64,000 nucleotides of DNA. Origin: Bacteroidota bacterium. GTDB lineage: Bacteria; Bacteroidota; Bacteroidia; Sphingobacteriales; Sphingobacteriaceae. The stretch lies in NCBI GenBank assembly GCA_026224775.1, contig JAMFRP010000003.1, positions 1-64,000 of the forward strand. Reading direction: 5' to 3'. Within the stretch, counting starts at the first letter, position 1. Each line of letters opens with the position of its first letter. Of this stretch, positions 9,966-19,356 are shown one piece after another. A program made the translations under genes and the position numbers. The notes beneath the pieces were generated by a model, which saw only the letters and a list, made by a program, of their open reading frames with translations, did no database searches and was not told the DNA's origin.

Positions 9966-12900
9966 TTATTCTTTACTTTCAGCTTCGGATACACTTTTCT
10001 TCTGCCGAATAGAATTGATATACGCAGAAGGAAGGATATTATATTCGTCCTTGAACAGTTTCGTAAAATGTTTGGGGGTATTAAATCCGACTTCGTAGCA
10101 AATCTGACTAATGGTCATCTGGCTATTCTCAAGCAAATAAACCGCTTTCTTTAACCTTATGGAACGGATAAACTCACCGGGTGATTTACCGGTAAGCATT
10201 ATAACCTTGTTATAAAGCGATCCCCGGCTGATGCTCATTTGGCGACCTAATTCTTCCACTGACAGGTTGTCGTTTAAGATATTAAGTTCTATGTACTCGA
10301 CTATACTCTTTAAAAGTTTTTCATCTTCGTTTTGTAAAGGTGTTTCCTGTAATTGCACATCCATTTGCTTTTTGTATGTCCGTTTATAGTTATCCCTAAG
10401 GATAAGGATGTTTTTGATTTTCGAAAGAAGTATTTCGAAATTAAAAGGCTTTGTCATGTAGTCATTGGCACCTATTTCCAAACCTTTTAACTGTTCATCC
10501 TCACCGGTCAAAGCTGTTAGTAGAACCACGGGAATATGCGATGTACGTTTATCATTCTTTAGTTTTTTGCAAAGCTCGACCCCTGTCATTTCGGGCATAC
10601 TGATGTCACTTACGATGATATCCGGATGTTGAGCAAGCGCCCTTTGCCAGCCCTCTCTTCCGTTTGAAGCTTCGATTATAAAAAATATATCTTTTAAATT
10701 ATCCTTCAGGTAAAAACGGAAATCATCGTTATCCTCAACTAAAAGAATCAGTGGTTTTTTATTTGAGTTCTGCTGTTTGAGCGTAATTTTATTTTCATTG
10801 TCACCGATGTGGTCCAGATTTTCAATATCAGTATCCATGTCCAAGGATTTATCCGTTTCACTACCAGCAAAAATAACGACAAGTGGCAGTTTAATGATAA
10901 AACAACTGCCGTGATCCGGTTCACTTTCAACCGATATTTCGCCCCCGTGCATCTTCACAAATTCACGTGTAATTGCAAGACCAATGCCGCTGCCCTGGTT
11001 TATCATTGACGTCGGAACATCATGTTGAAAAAACCGTTCGAAAATTTTATCGTGTTTTTCAAATGGGATACCAATGCCTGTATCCATCACCTTAATTTCA
11101 AGTAAACTGTCGTCGCCAACTTGATTGCCCCTTGTCACATTCAGTAAAACGCTCACATGGCCGCCTGTTGGGGTAAATTTAAAGGCATTTGATATCACGT
11201 TAAATAATATCCTTTCTATCTTATCATGATCAAAGCTGGTAAACAGGGAATCAACGGTGGTATCAAATATAAAACCATTTTTTTTTCCTTCGGCAATATC
11301 TGAAAAGGACAGGCTTATCTCTTTGATGAACTTAACAATATCTCCGGGCTTGCTGTGCAGCTTTAACTCCTGAACTTCCATCTTACGAAAATCAAGCAAC
11401 TGGTTTACCAGGTGTAACAAACGCCTGGCGTTTTTCCCGATCATGGTTAGCTGTTGTCTCTGTTCCTCGTCAGCGTGAGTAAACATTTTTTCAACCGGCG
11501 CCATAATCAATGACAGCGGCGTTCTGAACTCATGACTTACGTTCGTCAGAAATTTAGTTTTCAGTTGGTCGAGTTCTTGCATACGCTTAACCTCCTGGCG
11601 CTCGTGTTCTATGAGTTGACTTTGTTCCTGCCTCTCCTTTTCTGCGGCAAATTGCATCCTGATTTTTTCAATCCCGCGTCTGCGAATGAGGTACAGCGTC
11701 CCCGCAATAATCATTAAATAAACAATATATGCCCAGGTTGTTTTCCAGAATGGCGGCAATATTTTAACTTTTAAGAATATATAATCCGGGTCCAATCCTC
11801 CGTTTGAATCGAAAGCCCGTACCTTAAATACATAATCACCCTCATCCAGGTTAGTATAGTTAGCTTTTCGCGTTCTATTATCCGTGTTAACCCACCCTTT
11901 GTCAAAACCTTCGAGGATGTACTGATATTTTACTTTTCCCGGATCAAAAAAATCAAGGGCGGCAAATTCTACAGAGAAGACATTTTCATTGTGATTAAGT
12001 GTCAGGCTATGTGTTTCGGTTATGGCTTTTGTAAGTACTAAATGACCATTAATAACTTCATTGGCTGATATACTTTTGTTGAACAACTGAAAATCGGTAA
12101 AGGCTAACTGGAGTTTGTTTGTAACGGGTTCTATGCTTGCGGGATCGAAAACATTAAAGCCATCACCGCCTCCGAATATTAGCTCACCGCTGCGTGTCTT
12201 CAAAGCAGAATTTATATTAAATTCCCGCCCCTGTAGGCCATCCATCTCATCAAAGTTCTCGAAGCGAAAATTAAAAGTATTAACTGTTGGTGTTAAGGTG
12301 ACACGACTCAATCCGTTCGAGGTACTTAGCCACACGGCTCCTTTGTTATCCTCCAATGTACACAATATTGAATTAGCGGGCAGCCCGTTTTTTGTTGTCA
12401 GGGAGGTAAAACCACTTGTTTTGGGATTCAGAATGCTCAATCCGCTCGGTGTCGCTATCCATATTAAACCGCGGCTATCCTGGTTAATACTATTTATGGT
12501 ATTGTCGACTAAACCACTTGCGACATTTCCATTTGAGATATAATGGATCACTCGTCCCGTTTTTTTCAATATGACATCTATCCCCGAAAAACCACCTATC
12601 CATATATTGCCTTGTTTATCCTCAAAGATTGAGGATACCACCGAAGACCTTATATCGGACTGCTTAAAAGGATGATAAAATATTTTCTTTGACCGGTCGA
12701 AAATCTCCAATCCGCCTCCAAATGTTCCAATCCATAAACGGTGGGAGGAATCTTCCAGAATGCTCCATACCCTGTCATCAGCAATACTGGTGGCTACTTT
12801 ATCGTCGTGCGTGTAATGTGTAAAAGTCTTTCCATCAAAACAGTTCAGACCGCCTAAGTAGGTGCCGATCCATAACTTTTGGTCGTGGTCAATACATAAG

Positions 12901-14183
12901 TTAACAATAATATCGTTATTCAGACTATTGGGGTTTGCCGGATCGTGCTTATACTGTGTAAACTTTCCGGTTTTGCGGTTAAAATAAATCAGTCCCCCTC
13001 CGTTGGTGCCAATCCATAAATTCCCAAGTTTATCTTCAACAAATTTGTCAACATCGTCGAAAGTTAAACTGGCTGGATCTGAGGCAAAATGCCGGTAAAG
13101 CGGAAACCTGATAATATTTTTATGATAGTAACTTATTCCCTTTTTGAATGTGCCGGCCCAAATTATACCCAGGTTATCCTTATAAAGAACCGCGCTGTTT
13201 TGCCTTAATGATTTTGCGTCATCTTGCCGGTTTAGTAAATAAGTGATTTTGAAATCTTTTTTATCCAGCACATTTATGCCCCCGTGGTCGGTGGCAATCC
13301 ATATCAAGCCACCATCGGCCTGAATAATATTGCTTATGACGTTCGTAGTTAACTTTGCCCCGGCTGATTCCTTATCAATGTGTCGGAGTACCCCAGTTGA
13401 AGGCTCATAATAAAATATGCCCAAATCGCCATATGACGCGTAAAACCACAAATCATTATCCCGATCGACAATTAACGAATATTTACTGTTTTTGTCATTG
13501 TTTACCTTATTAAGCTTATTAAAAATATTCGTGTGATAGGTGATTTTATTAGCCTTAATATCCAACATCTCAACCGTCCTATCGCGGTATACTATCCATA
13601 TATTGCGTTTAACATCAAAGGTGATATCAGCAATGGCGTTTGAATATAAAGACGGGGTGAAGTTAATGCCATGAGAATACCGTTTTGTTTGCTTGGTCAA
13701 AGCATTATACCTGTAAATACCTGAATCAGGATATAAAAACCAAAAGTCGGTAGCGCTCGTTTGCACCATCTTAGCGACGCTCTGATGAACAGGGAGTTTT
13801 AAAGGACGTAACAACAATGACATGTCACTATTAAACTGCTCTGTTTCAGGATTGTAAAAACAATACCCATTTCGGGTTAATATCCATATTTTTTTATCAG
13901 GGCCTTCAGAAATGCCCTCTATATAGTCATCAATAACAGAATTTTTATTGTTACTATCATGCTTAAATACTTTAAAGGTATAACCGTCATAACGATTAAG
14001 GCCCGACGCAGTACCAAACCACATAAAGCCTTCCGGGTCTTTAAAAATGCTGTTCACCTGGTTATGAGACAGCCCATTGCTTATATCAAGTTGTGAAAAA
14101 CGGTACTGATTGCTTTGACCGAAAGCCTTATTACATGCAAACATTAATGTAACCGCAAGAAGATAATAAAATTTTACGCGCAT
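9966..14183 (-). CDS. Hybrid two-component system sensor/regulator (periplasmic propellers, kinase, receiver, AraC)
   Basis: The start at 14183 (MRVKFYYLLAVTLMFAC) gives about 1405 residues with a proper signal peptide; an ATG 10 codons upstream is possible. Domains in order: about 14 two-component-regulator-propeller repeats (W-I-G-T-x-x-G-G-L patterns), a Y_Y_Y domain, one membrane helix, HisKA with N-V-S-H-E-F-R-T-P (His894, counting from the upstream ATG at 14213), HATPase, a receiver (S-D-I-S-M-P, Asp1203 on the same count) and a C-terminal AraC HTH. Proteins of this type sense an oligosaccharide in the periplasm and activate the adjacent polysaccharide locus. It is a single-gene unit following the terminator at 14343-14373. 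Confidence 0.95.
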   Translation of the reverse strand: MRVKFYYLLAVTLMFACNKAFGQSNQYRFSQLDISNGLSHNQVNSIFKDPEGFMWFGTASGLNRYDGYTFKVFKHDSNNKNSVIDDYIEGISEGPDKKIWILTRNGYCFYNPETEQFNSDMSLLLRPLKLPVHQSVAKMVQTSATDFWFLYPDSGIYRYNALTKQTKRYSHGINFTPSLYSNAIADITFDVKRNIWIVYRDRTVEMLDIKANKITYHTNIFNKLNKVNNDKNSKYSLIVDRDNDLWFYASYGDLGIFYYEPSTGVLRHIDKESAGAKLTTNVISNIIQADGGLIWIATDHGGINVLDKKDFKITYLLNRQDDAKSLRQNSAVLYKDNLGIIWAGTFKKGISYYHKNIIRFPLYRHFASDPASLTFDDVDKFVEDKLGNLWIGTNGGGLIYFNRKTGKFTQYKHDPANPNSLNNDIIVNLCIDHDQKLWIGTYLGGLNCFDGKTFTHYTHDDKVATSIADDRVWSILEDSSHRLWIGTFGGGLEIFDRSKKIFYHPFKQSDIRSSVVSSIFEDKQGNIWIGGFSGIDVILKKTGRVIHYISNGNVASGLVDNTINSINQDSRGLIWIATPSGLSILNPKTSGFTSLTTKNGLPANSILCTLEDNKGAVWLSTSNGLSRVTLTPTVNTFNFRFENFDEMDGLQGREFNINSALKTRSGELIFGGGDGFNVFDPASIEPVTNKLQLAFTDFQLFNKSISANEVINGHLVLTKAITETHSLTLNHNENVFSVEFAALDFFDPGKVKYQYILEGFDKGWVNTDNRTRKANYTNLDEGDYVFKVRAFDSNGGLDPDYIFLKVKILPPFWKTTWAYIVYLMIIAGTLYLIRRRGIEKIRMQFAAEKERQEQSQLIEHERQEVKRMQELDQLKTKFLTNVSHEFRTPLSLIMAPVEKMFTHADEEQRQQLTMIGKNARRLLHLVNQLLDFRKMEVQELKLHSKPGDIVKFIKEISLSFSDIAEGKKNGFIFDTTVDSLFTSFDHDKIERILFNVISNAFKFTPTGGHVSVLLNVTRGNQVGDDSLLEIKVMDTGIGIPFEKHDKIFERFFQHDVPTSMINQGSGIGLAITREFVKMHGGEISVESEPDHGSCFIIKLPLVVIFAGSETDKSLDMDTDIENLDHIGDNENKITLKQQNSNKKPLILLVEDNDDFRFYLKDNLKDIFFIIEASNGREGWQRALAQHPDIIVSDISMPEMTGVELCKKLKNDKRTSHIPVVLLTALTGEDEQLKGLEIGANDYMTKPFNFEILLSKIKNILILRDNYKRTYKKQMDVQLQETPLQNEDEKLLKSIVEYIELNILNDNLSVEELGRQMSISRGSLYNKVIMLTGKSPGEFIRSIRLKKAVYLLENSQMTISQICYEVGFNTPKHFTKLFKDEYNILPSAYINSIRQKKSVSEAESKE

Positions 14184-14342
14184 AGCGGTATTATTGAAAA
14201 AGCCCAAAATCAACAGGTTAACTTCTTAAAGCTAGTACACTAAGGTAATAAAAGTATTGCATCAACAGCCAATTTCTATTTACTAAGACGGACATTTTTC
14301 AATTTTTAAGCTAACCATCGATGGGTGAGTTATTAAATAAAA

Positions 14343-14373
14343 AATGCGCCCGTATTTCACCCCGGAACGCATT
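14343..14373 (-). terminator. Rho-independent terminator after GH31
   Basis: Arms AATGCG and CGCATT (14343-14348, 14368-14373) are reinforced by an inner CCG/CGG pairing. In the minus-strand transcript the stem is followed by a run of six T. It ends the GH31 message and separates it from the hybrid sensor gene. Confidence 0.7.
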
Positions 14374-14453
14374 GCCATGATATTATAAAATAACATCAAG
14401 GCTATTAACCAACTATATTCTTACTTATTATTCAATTTTCAGGTGTGCTCGCT

Positions 14454-16832
14454 TTACTTTAATTTCACAACAAGTGCCTTGCCTTCATATTTAACCATAC
14501 TATCAACACTGTTTGCAACCAATGGTCCTGAACCATGTTTGCCGTTAACCACAATAACATTGAAAATACGCCGCTTTAACATACCTGGAAAATTGCCTTT
14601 GGTATCTGATATGCTTAGTTCTTTCTGTTTGTCATTCCAGGCAAATGTAAAAGTAGAATACCGACCTTTCTCATAATTGTAATTATCATTCTCGTCCTCA
14701 TAAAAGGTAAACCGGCCATCTGCACCGGGATATACCCGCAGTTCAATAATCTTATTGGTTTTTTGGGTAGCATATTCCACTTCGGGGCCCATCGGTACGA
14801 TAGAACCGGCACGCACATATAATGGCATCTCATCAATCGGTGCAGCAGCATTAATTGTTTTACCCCCGTTAAGGCTTTCACCTGTCCAGAAATTATACCA
14901 CAGGCCCGACCCCGGCAAATAAACATTTCTTTCCGTTTCACCTTTTCCGGTAACGGGGTTAACCAAAAATGCAGGGCCAAACATATATTGATCTGGTATT
15001 TTGTATACATTCTTATCATTGCGGAAATCAAATGCCAGCGAACGCATCATAGTATAATTATCAAGCGTAGTTTTTGCTGCAAGCGAATAAATATAAGGCA
15101 ACAGGCGATAACGCAGCTTATCATATTTTAATAAGATTGACCTTGTGCCTTCGTCCCAATTCTTTGAAAATATGGCCCGTTCACCCTTGCCGTGGATGCG
15201 CATAATTGGGCAAAATGTACCAAACTGGAACCAACGGGTAAACAGTTCCCTAAATTCCGGTTTAGACCAATCCGGCACCCCCCAATTATAATGGTATCCA
15301 CCTATATCTGATGTCCAGTAAGGAATGCCCGATGTACAGGTATTAATGCCTTGTGGTATCTGATTTTTAAATGAGCTAAACGTGCAGGAAATATCGGATG
15401 ACCAAAGCGTTGCTGCATTTCGTTGCTCGCCCGCAAAAGATTGTCGGAGTAAAAAAAACGCTCTTTTTTTGGGAATATCCCGGCGCCAGCCCTGATACAA
15501 CCCTGTTGAGTGTTCAAGGGAGTAGGTATTAAAATAATTAATACCCTTCCCTATCCAGAAATTGCTTTTTCGGCGTTCGTCCAACAATAGGCCATTGTCA
15601 GGTTCGCATTGGTCAACCCACCAGGCATCCCAGCCATATCTTTTAATCAGGCTGTCGCGGGCCATATCCCAATATAATTCACGGGCTTTGGGATTGTGTG
15701 CATCATAATAATTATCAAAAGTGTGGGTAACAATATTATCCCAGGTTATATTTGTTAACCCACCCATTTTTTGCAAGGTATCGAAGTCTCTGGTTCCTTT
15801 GCCAAACACCGGCCAGATGGAAATCATCCCATGAATATTTGATTTATGTAATTCATCAATCATTTTTTTGGGGTCAGGATAACGTGCTGGGTTCATTACA
15901 TTAGCGCCAATAGGGAACGGATCCCAATAATACCAATCCTGTACAATCACATCTACCGGGATGTGATTATTGCGGTAATTGTCCTTTACTGAAAGTATTT
16001 CATCCTGGCTCATATACCTGTCCTGTGACTGGAACAGCCCGAATGCCCACTTTGCAAACATGGGAGCCTTGCCGGTGGCAGTACGGTATAGGTTGATAAT
16101 CTGGTCAAAGCCCGGGCCGTAAAAAAAGTAATAGTCGGCCTGCCTCCCACTTTCGGATACATATTTAAATTTGGTATTCTCTGCCTCGGCACCGTAAAAG
16201 TTTGATGCCGAATAATTATCCCACATCAGTCCATAACCTTTAGTGGACAACAGCACAGGAACCGCCCCTGTAAGGTATTTTATTGCTAAATCCTGGTTTC
16301 TGCCTTTATAATTGATGGAACCAGTGTCGACGGGATGGCAACCCAGGCCAAAAAGCGCTTCATCCGCAGGTGAATTAAATTGGGTGCTTATGTTATAGGT
16401 GCTTATGCCGGCTATGGTAGCCGGAGTAATGCTTTTATTATCTTCGGAGGTTATTTCCTTACCATAAAGGTCTTGGTAAGTAACATTATTAGTGAATTTG
16501 TTTATTATTACTTTTAGCTTGGCCGTTGTAATAATAACCTTATTCTTATCTTCTGAAACCTTAAAAGAAGGGAGGCTCCATTTTGCGTTTACAATAAGTG
16601 AGGGCTTGCTGACAAAGTCGTTAAAAATGGTGTATTTTACTTCGATGATATCGTCCCTGCAGATGGTAACCTTCATCAGGCCTTTATCTAACCTAAATAA
16701 AAGCCCGTTAGCTTCCTTTTTATAAGATTTTACAGAGGCGTTAGCAGCAGATATCGCTGTCATTAGCAGTAAGAGAACTGCTGTCACTATTTTGGACAAC
16801 AGAGAATTGAACGTAACTTTTTTATTTATCAT
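14454..16832 (-). CDS. GH31 alpha-xylosidase (probable)
   Basis: 792 residues with a signal peptide (to about residue 32, A-N-A-S). The GH31 N-terminal domain is followed by a barrel with nucleophile Asp407 in W-W-V-D-Q-C-E-P and acid/base Asp480 in W-S-S-D-I, then the conserved RIHGKGER and LRYRLLPYIYS segments. The family includes alpha-glucosidases and alpha-xylosidases. In this locus alpha-xylosidase is favoured, since xyloglucan oligosaccharides must lose their terminal xylose before GH3 can act. The unit is flanked by element copy A upstream and a strong terminator downstream, so it is probably a one-gene transcript. Confidence 0.92.
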   Translation of the reverse strand: MINKKVTFNSLLSKIVTAVLLLLMTAISAANASVKSYKKEANGLLFRLDKGLMKVTICRDDIIEVKYTIFNDFVSKPSLIVNAKWSLPSFKVSEDKNKVIITTAKLKVIINKFTNNVTYQDLYGKEITSEDNKSITPATIAGISTYNISTQFNSPADEALFGLGCHPVDTGSINYKGRNQDLAIKYLTGAVPVLLSTKGYGLMWDNYSASNFYGAEAENTKFKYVSESGRQADYYFFYGPGFDQIINLYRTATGKAPMFAKWAFGLFQSQDRYMSQDEILSVKDNYRNNHIPVDVIVQDWYYWDPFPIGANVMNPARYPDPKKMIDELHKSNIHGMISIWPVFGKGTRDFDTLQKMGGLTNITWDNIVTHTFDNYYDAHNPKARELYWDMARDSLIKRYGWDAWWVDQCEPDNGLLLDERRKSNFWIGKGINYFNTYSLEHSTGLYQGWRRDIPKKRAFFLLRQSFAGEQRNAATLWSSDISCTFSSFKNQIPQGINTCTSGIPYWTSDIGGYHYNWGVPDWSKPEFRELFTRWFQFGTFCPIMRIHGKGERAIFSKNWDEGTRSILLKYDKLRYRLLPYIYSLAAKTTLDNYTMMRSLAFDFRNDKNVYKIPDQYMFGPAFLVNPVTGKGETERNVYLPGSGLWYNFWTGESLNGGKTINAAAPIDEMPLYVRAGSIVPMGPEVEYATQKTNKIIELRVYPGADGRFTFYEDENDNYNYEKGRYSTFTFAWNDKQKELSISDTKGNFPGMLKRRIFNVIVVNGKHGSGPLVANSVDSMVKYEGKALVVKLK

Positions 16833-16890
16833 GAATACAGGGTTATACCGGTTTAATTATTTTATTGGTTATCGCTATTTTTAACAAAGC

Positions 16891-17087
16891 GAATTGGTAA
16901 TTAATAAAAACAAACACCATTTAAACCGGGTATCCCCAACCGTCCCTACGCAGGAATATTTGAGCTACCCATATTTAATACATTCTTAGGTTTATTAATC
17001 CGGCGATAAAATTATAGAGGAGAAAAATGGATGGACGGGTACAAAAGTCAAAAAATAGGTTGCGAAACGTTCAATTTGATAAAAATC
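16891..17087 (-). promoter_or_regulatory. Shared upstream element, copy A (GH31 unit)
   Basis: A block of about 195 bases related to copy B at 21500-21693. Bases 16991-17086 match copy B at roughly 80-85 percent by eye, including CGAAACGTTCAATTTGA. The AATAAAAACAAAC block at 16903-16915 is also shared, at an identical spacing of 164 bases. It ends about 60 bases before the GH31 start. On the minus strand the CAAAC block gives GGTGTTTG, a weak -7 box. Confidence 0.7.
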
Positions 17088-17168
17088 GGTGCACCCCAAA
17101 CCCAATAATATCTGGAATAGACTGACTTTAAGACTGCGTTTACATCTCGTTCAATTTTAAGTCACTTT

Positions 17169-17198
17169 AAACCCGCACTTCAACTGAAGTACGGGTTT
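17169..17198. terminator. Hairpin terminator after GH51
   Basis: Arms AAACCCGCACTTC and GAAGTACGGGTTT pair with one mismatch around a 4-base loop. It sits about 110 bases beyond the GH51 stop and just before the upstream element of GH31, so it separates the GH5-GH51 message from the GH31 promoter. Confidence 0.65.
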
Positions 17199-17305
17199 TG
17201 TGGGGGGATGGGCATGAATGTCCTGATGTGGCTATGGTGAAATGTCAAAATGCTATCGGTTTCTGACGATAAAAGTATAACTGTTCCCTCACTACGTAAG
17301 GCGGC

Positions 17306-19312
17306 CTACCTGGTTTCAATTTGCAGAACCGTTATGGAATAAGGCATGAAAAGATAATTAAACTCCTTTTTCATACCATTGAACACAGAACTTACTGGGG
17401 TAATCTTTTTTGGATCTGTGATAGTATTGGTATCTTGTGGGTTTTCAGCCTTCATGATAATTACCTTTCCGCCGGTTTTAACACTGGCGGCTCCTGCTAA
17501 TTGGAGGTTAACTTTCTCAACAGTCGGCAGGCAATTTACTACTTTCAAAAATACCGTCCCGGTTTTACTATTGCGGGTCGCCACGTAAAATAGGCCCGGG
17601 TAAGCTTTCGGCTTTACCTGTGCCAGTGAATCTGCGTGGTTCAGTTTCTGCAATTGGTTTGGGACTCCTTCGGCATTTATACGGATCACTTCATCCCCCC
17701 TGTAATTGTTAAACATCTGCTGAGCATAATAGGAAGGTGAGCCATAACTACTGAGCGTATTGTATCCGATAAGATCAGATTCCCACTGCATTCCACCAGG
17801 ATTCACATTGACAAAAAGCGGTGCTGAACAGGACATCACCACAATGTCTGAATTGCGTTCCATCCCCGTCATCCAGGCAGCATCCGCTAATGCCGAATTG
17901 AAATTTGGCGTCGGCGAGCCTTCGCGTGTTGCCCATTCCCCAACAAAAACTTTCGGGCCTTTGCGGTCGTAGTGATCATAGTGGTCCGCATCGCTTTCCA
18001 TTTCAAAGGCGTTCCTGTAATAATGTTCATCTACAATGTCCGGGGTGCGCGATGTAACAGGGTAACGTGAACCAAGCCAATCCTTACCGCCCATTGTTGA
18101 AATCACCTCAATATCAGGAAATTTAGTCTTTATCGCGTCAAAAAATTGGGCGAACCGACCGTTATAACTGATTGATTTATCAAAACCGTCTTCATTTCCA
18201 ACCTCTACGTAATGAAGTTTGAACGGCTGAGGGTGACCATCCAGCGCTCTTCTTTTACCCCATAAGGTAGTTGTATCACCTGCTACATATTCAATTTCTT
18301 CCAATGCATCGTCAACAAATGGTTTTAATAACGGACCGGCTTCCAGATAATCGCCATTAAGCGTATATCCGGCGAAAACGGCAAGAACCGGTTCCATATG
18401 CAGGTCTTCGCACCATTCCAGGTATTCCAGTAATCCCATGCCATCTGATGAGCGGTAACCCCAGGTACCCATATGCCCGGGTCTTTTTTCGATAGGCCCC
18501 AAGGTTTTTTTCCAGTCGAAGCGTGTAGAAAACATGCCGCCTTCCAGGTAATTTCCACCGGGAAGCCGCAGAAAGGAAGGATTCATCGCTGCCAATAGCT
18601 GCATGATGTCCCGACGGTTTCCATTATTCCGCCCATTATAAGTGGGCGGAAATAAGGAAACCAGCGTCAAATAAAAGCTGCCGGTGCTTTTAGGTCTTAG
18701 TACCAACCTCGTGTCTGCTGTCGGTACAGCGGTAGGCAATGTACTTAATGTATAGGTGAATTTTTGCCATTTATCGCCTATCCCGCTAACGGTTGCCATT
18801 GCATATACGATTTTGCCATCGGTTGATTCAATATTTACCGTGAAAGCACTTTTTGCTCCGGAGCCTTCTTTTAATGCATAGAAACTTCCGCTGTAAATAG
18901 TCGACGGCTTAACAGGTATCCCCCAGAAGCCATCGTTAGCAACACCAGTTGATTTGTTAGCAGAGGCGACATGGAGATGAAGGCAGATTGGCAAAGTTTC
19001 ATTTACCGGGTGCCTGGCGTCCAGATTTATCGAGGAGCTGTCGCCATCCGCTTTTATTAAAAACCAATGCTCCGGTTTTTCAGGATGATCCCGGAATACC
19101 CTGTTGCGGATCAACTCTCCGTAGATTCCCCCATCATAAGAATAGTTTATTTCTTCTGTCATTAAGCCGTAAAGCCGTGGACTAACATTGGCAGCCGGGT
19201 GTGTAAGATCAAGGCTAAGTGCTGTATTAACCTGCGCGCAAAGCAGCAGCGGCGAGAACAGGCCACAAAAGGTAAAGATTGAAAGAAAACGTATTTTTTT
19301 GAAAGTGAACAT
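17306..19312 (-). CDS. GH51 alpha-L-arabinofuranosidase
   Basis: 668 residues with a signal peptide (F-S-P-L-L-L-C-A-Q). An N-terminal carbohydrate-binding-like domain is followed by the GH51 barrel: F-L-R-L-P-G-G-N-Y-L-E-G near 247-258, acid/base Glu374 in V-E-V-G-N-E, nucleophile Glu459 in V-F-V-G-E-W, and a C-terminal beta-sandwich. It removes alpha-L-arabinofuranosyl side chains. Its place in the locus suggests it handles arabinosylated xyloglucan or arabinoxylan contaminating the substrate. It starts 44 bases after the upstream GH5 stop and is co-transcribed with it. Confidence 0.92.
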   Translation of the reverse strand: MFTFKKIRFLSIFTFCGLFSPLLLCAQVNTALSLDLTHPAANVSPRLYGLMTEEINYSYDGGIYGELIRNRVFRDHPEKPEHWFLIKADGDSSSINLDARHPVNETLPICLHLHVASANKSTGVANDGFWGIPVKPSTIYSGSFYALKEGSGAKSAFTVNIESTDGKIVYAMATVSGIGDKWQKFTYTLSTLPTAVPTADTRLVLRPKSTGSFYLTLVSLFPPTYNGRNNGNRRDIMQLLAAMNPSFLRLPGGNYLEGGMFSTRFDWKKTLGPIEKRPGHMGTWGYRSSDGMGLLEYLEWCEDLHMEPVLAVFAGYTLNGDYLEAGPLLKPFVDDALEEIEYVAGDTTTLWGKRRALDGHPQPFKLHYVEVGNEDGFDKSISYNGRFAQFFDAIKTKFPDIEVISTMGGKDWLGSRYPVTSRTPDIVDEHYYRNAFEMESDADHYDHYDRKGPKVFVGEWATREGSPTPNFNSALADAAWMTGMERNSDIVVMSCSAPLFVNVNPGGMQWESDLIGYNTLSSYGSPSYYAQQMFNNYRGDEVIRINAEGVPNQLQKLNHADSLAQVKPKAYPGLFYVATRNSKTGTVFLKVVNCLPTVEKVNLQLAGAASVKTGGKVIIMKAENPQDTNTITDPKKITPVSSVFNGMKKEFNYLFMPYSITVLQIETR

Positions 19313-19356
19313 GTTTTTTAATTATATTGATAAAGTGTTTCTGCTTCTTTTCTATC

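Noticed and set aside
12115..12543. 142-codon frame antisense to the hybrid sensor
   Set aside because: Lies wholly inside a strongly supported gene with clear propeller repeats; a shadow frame.
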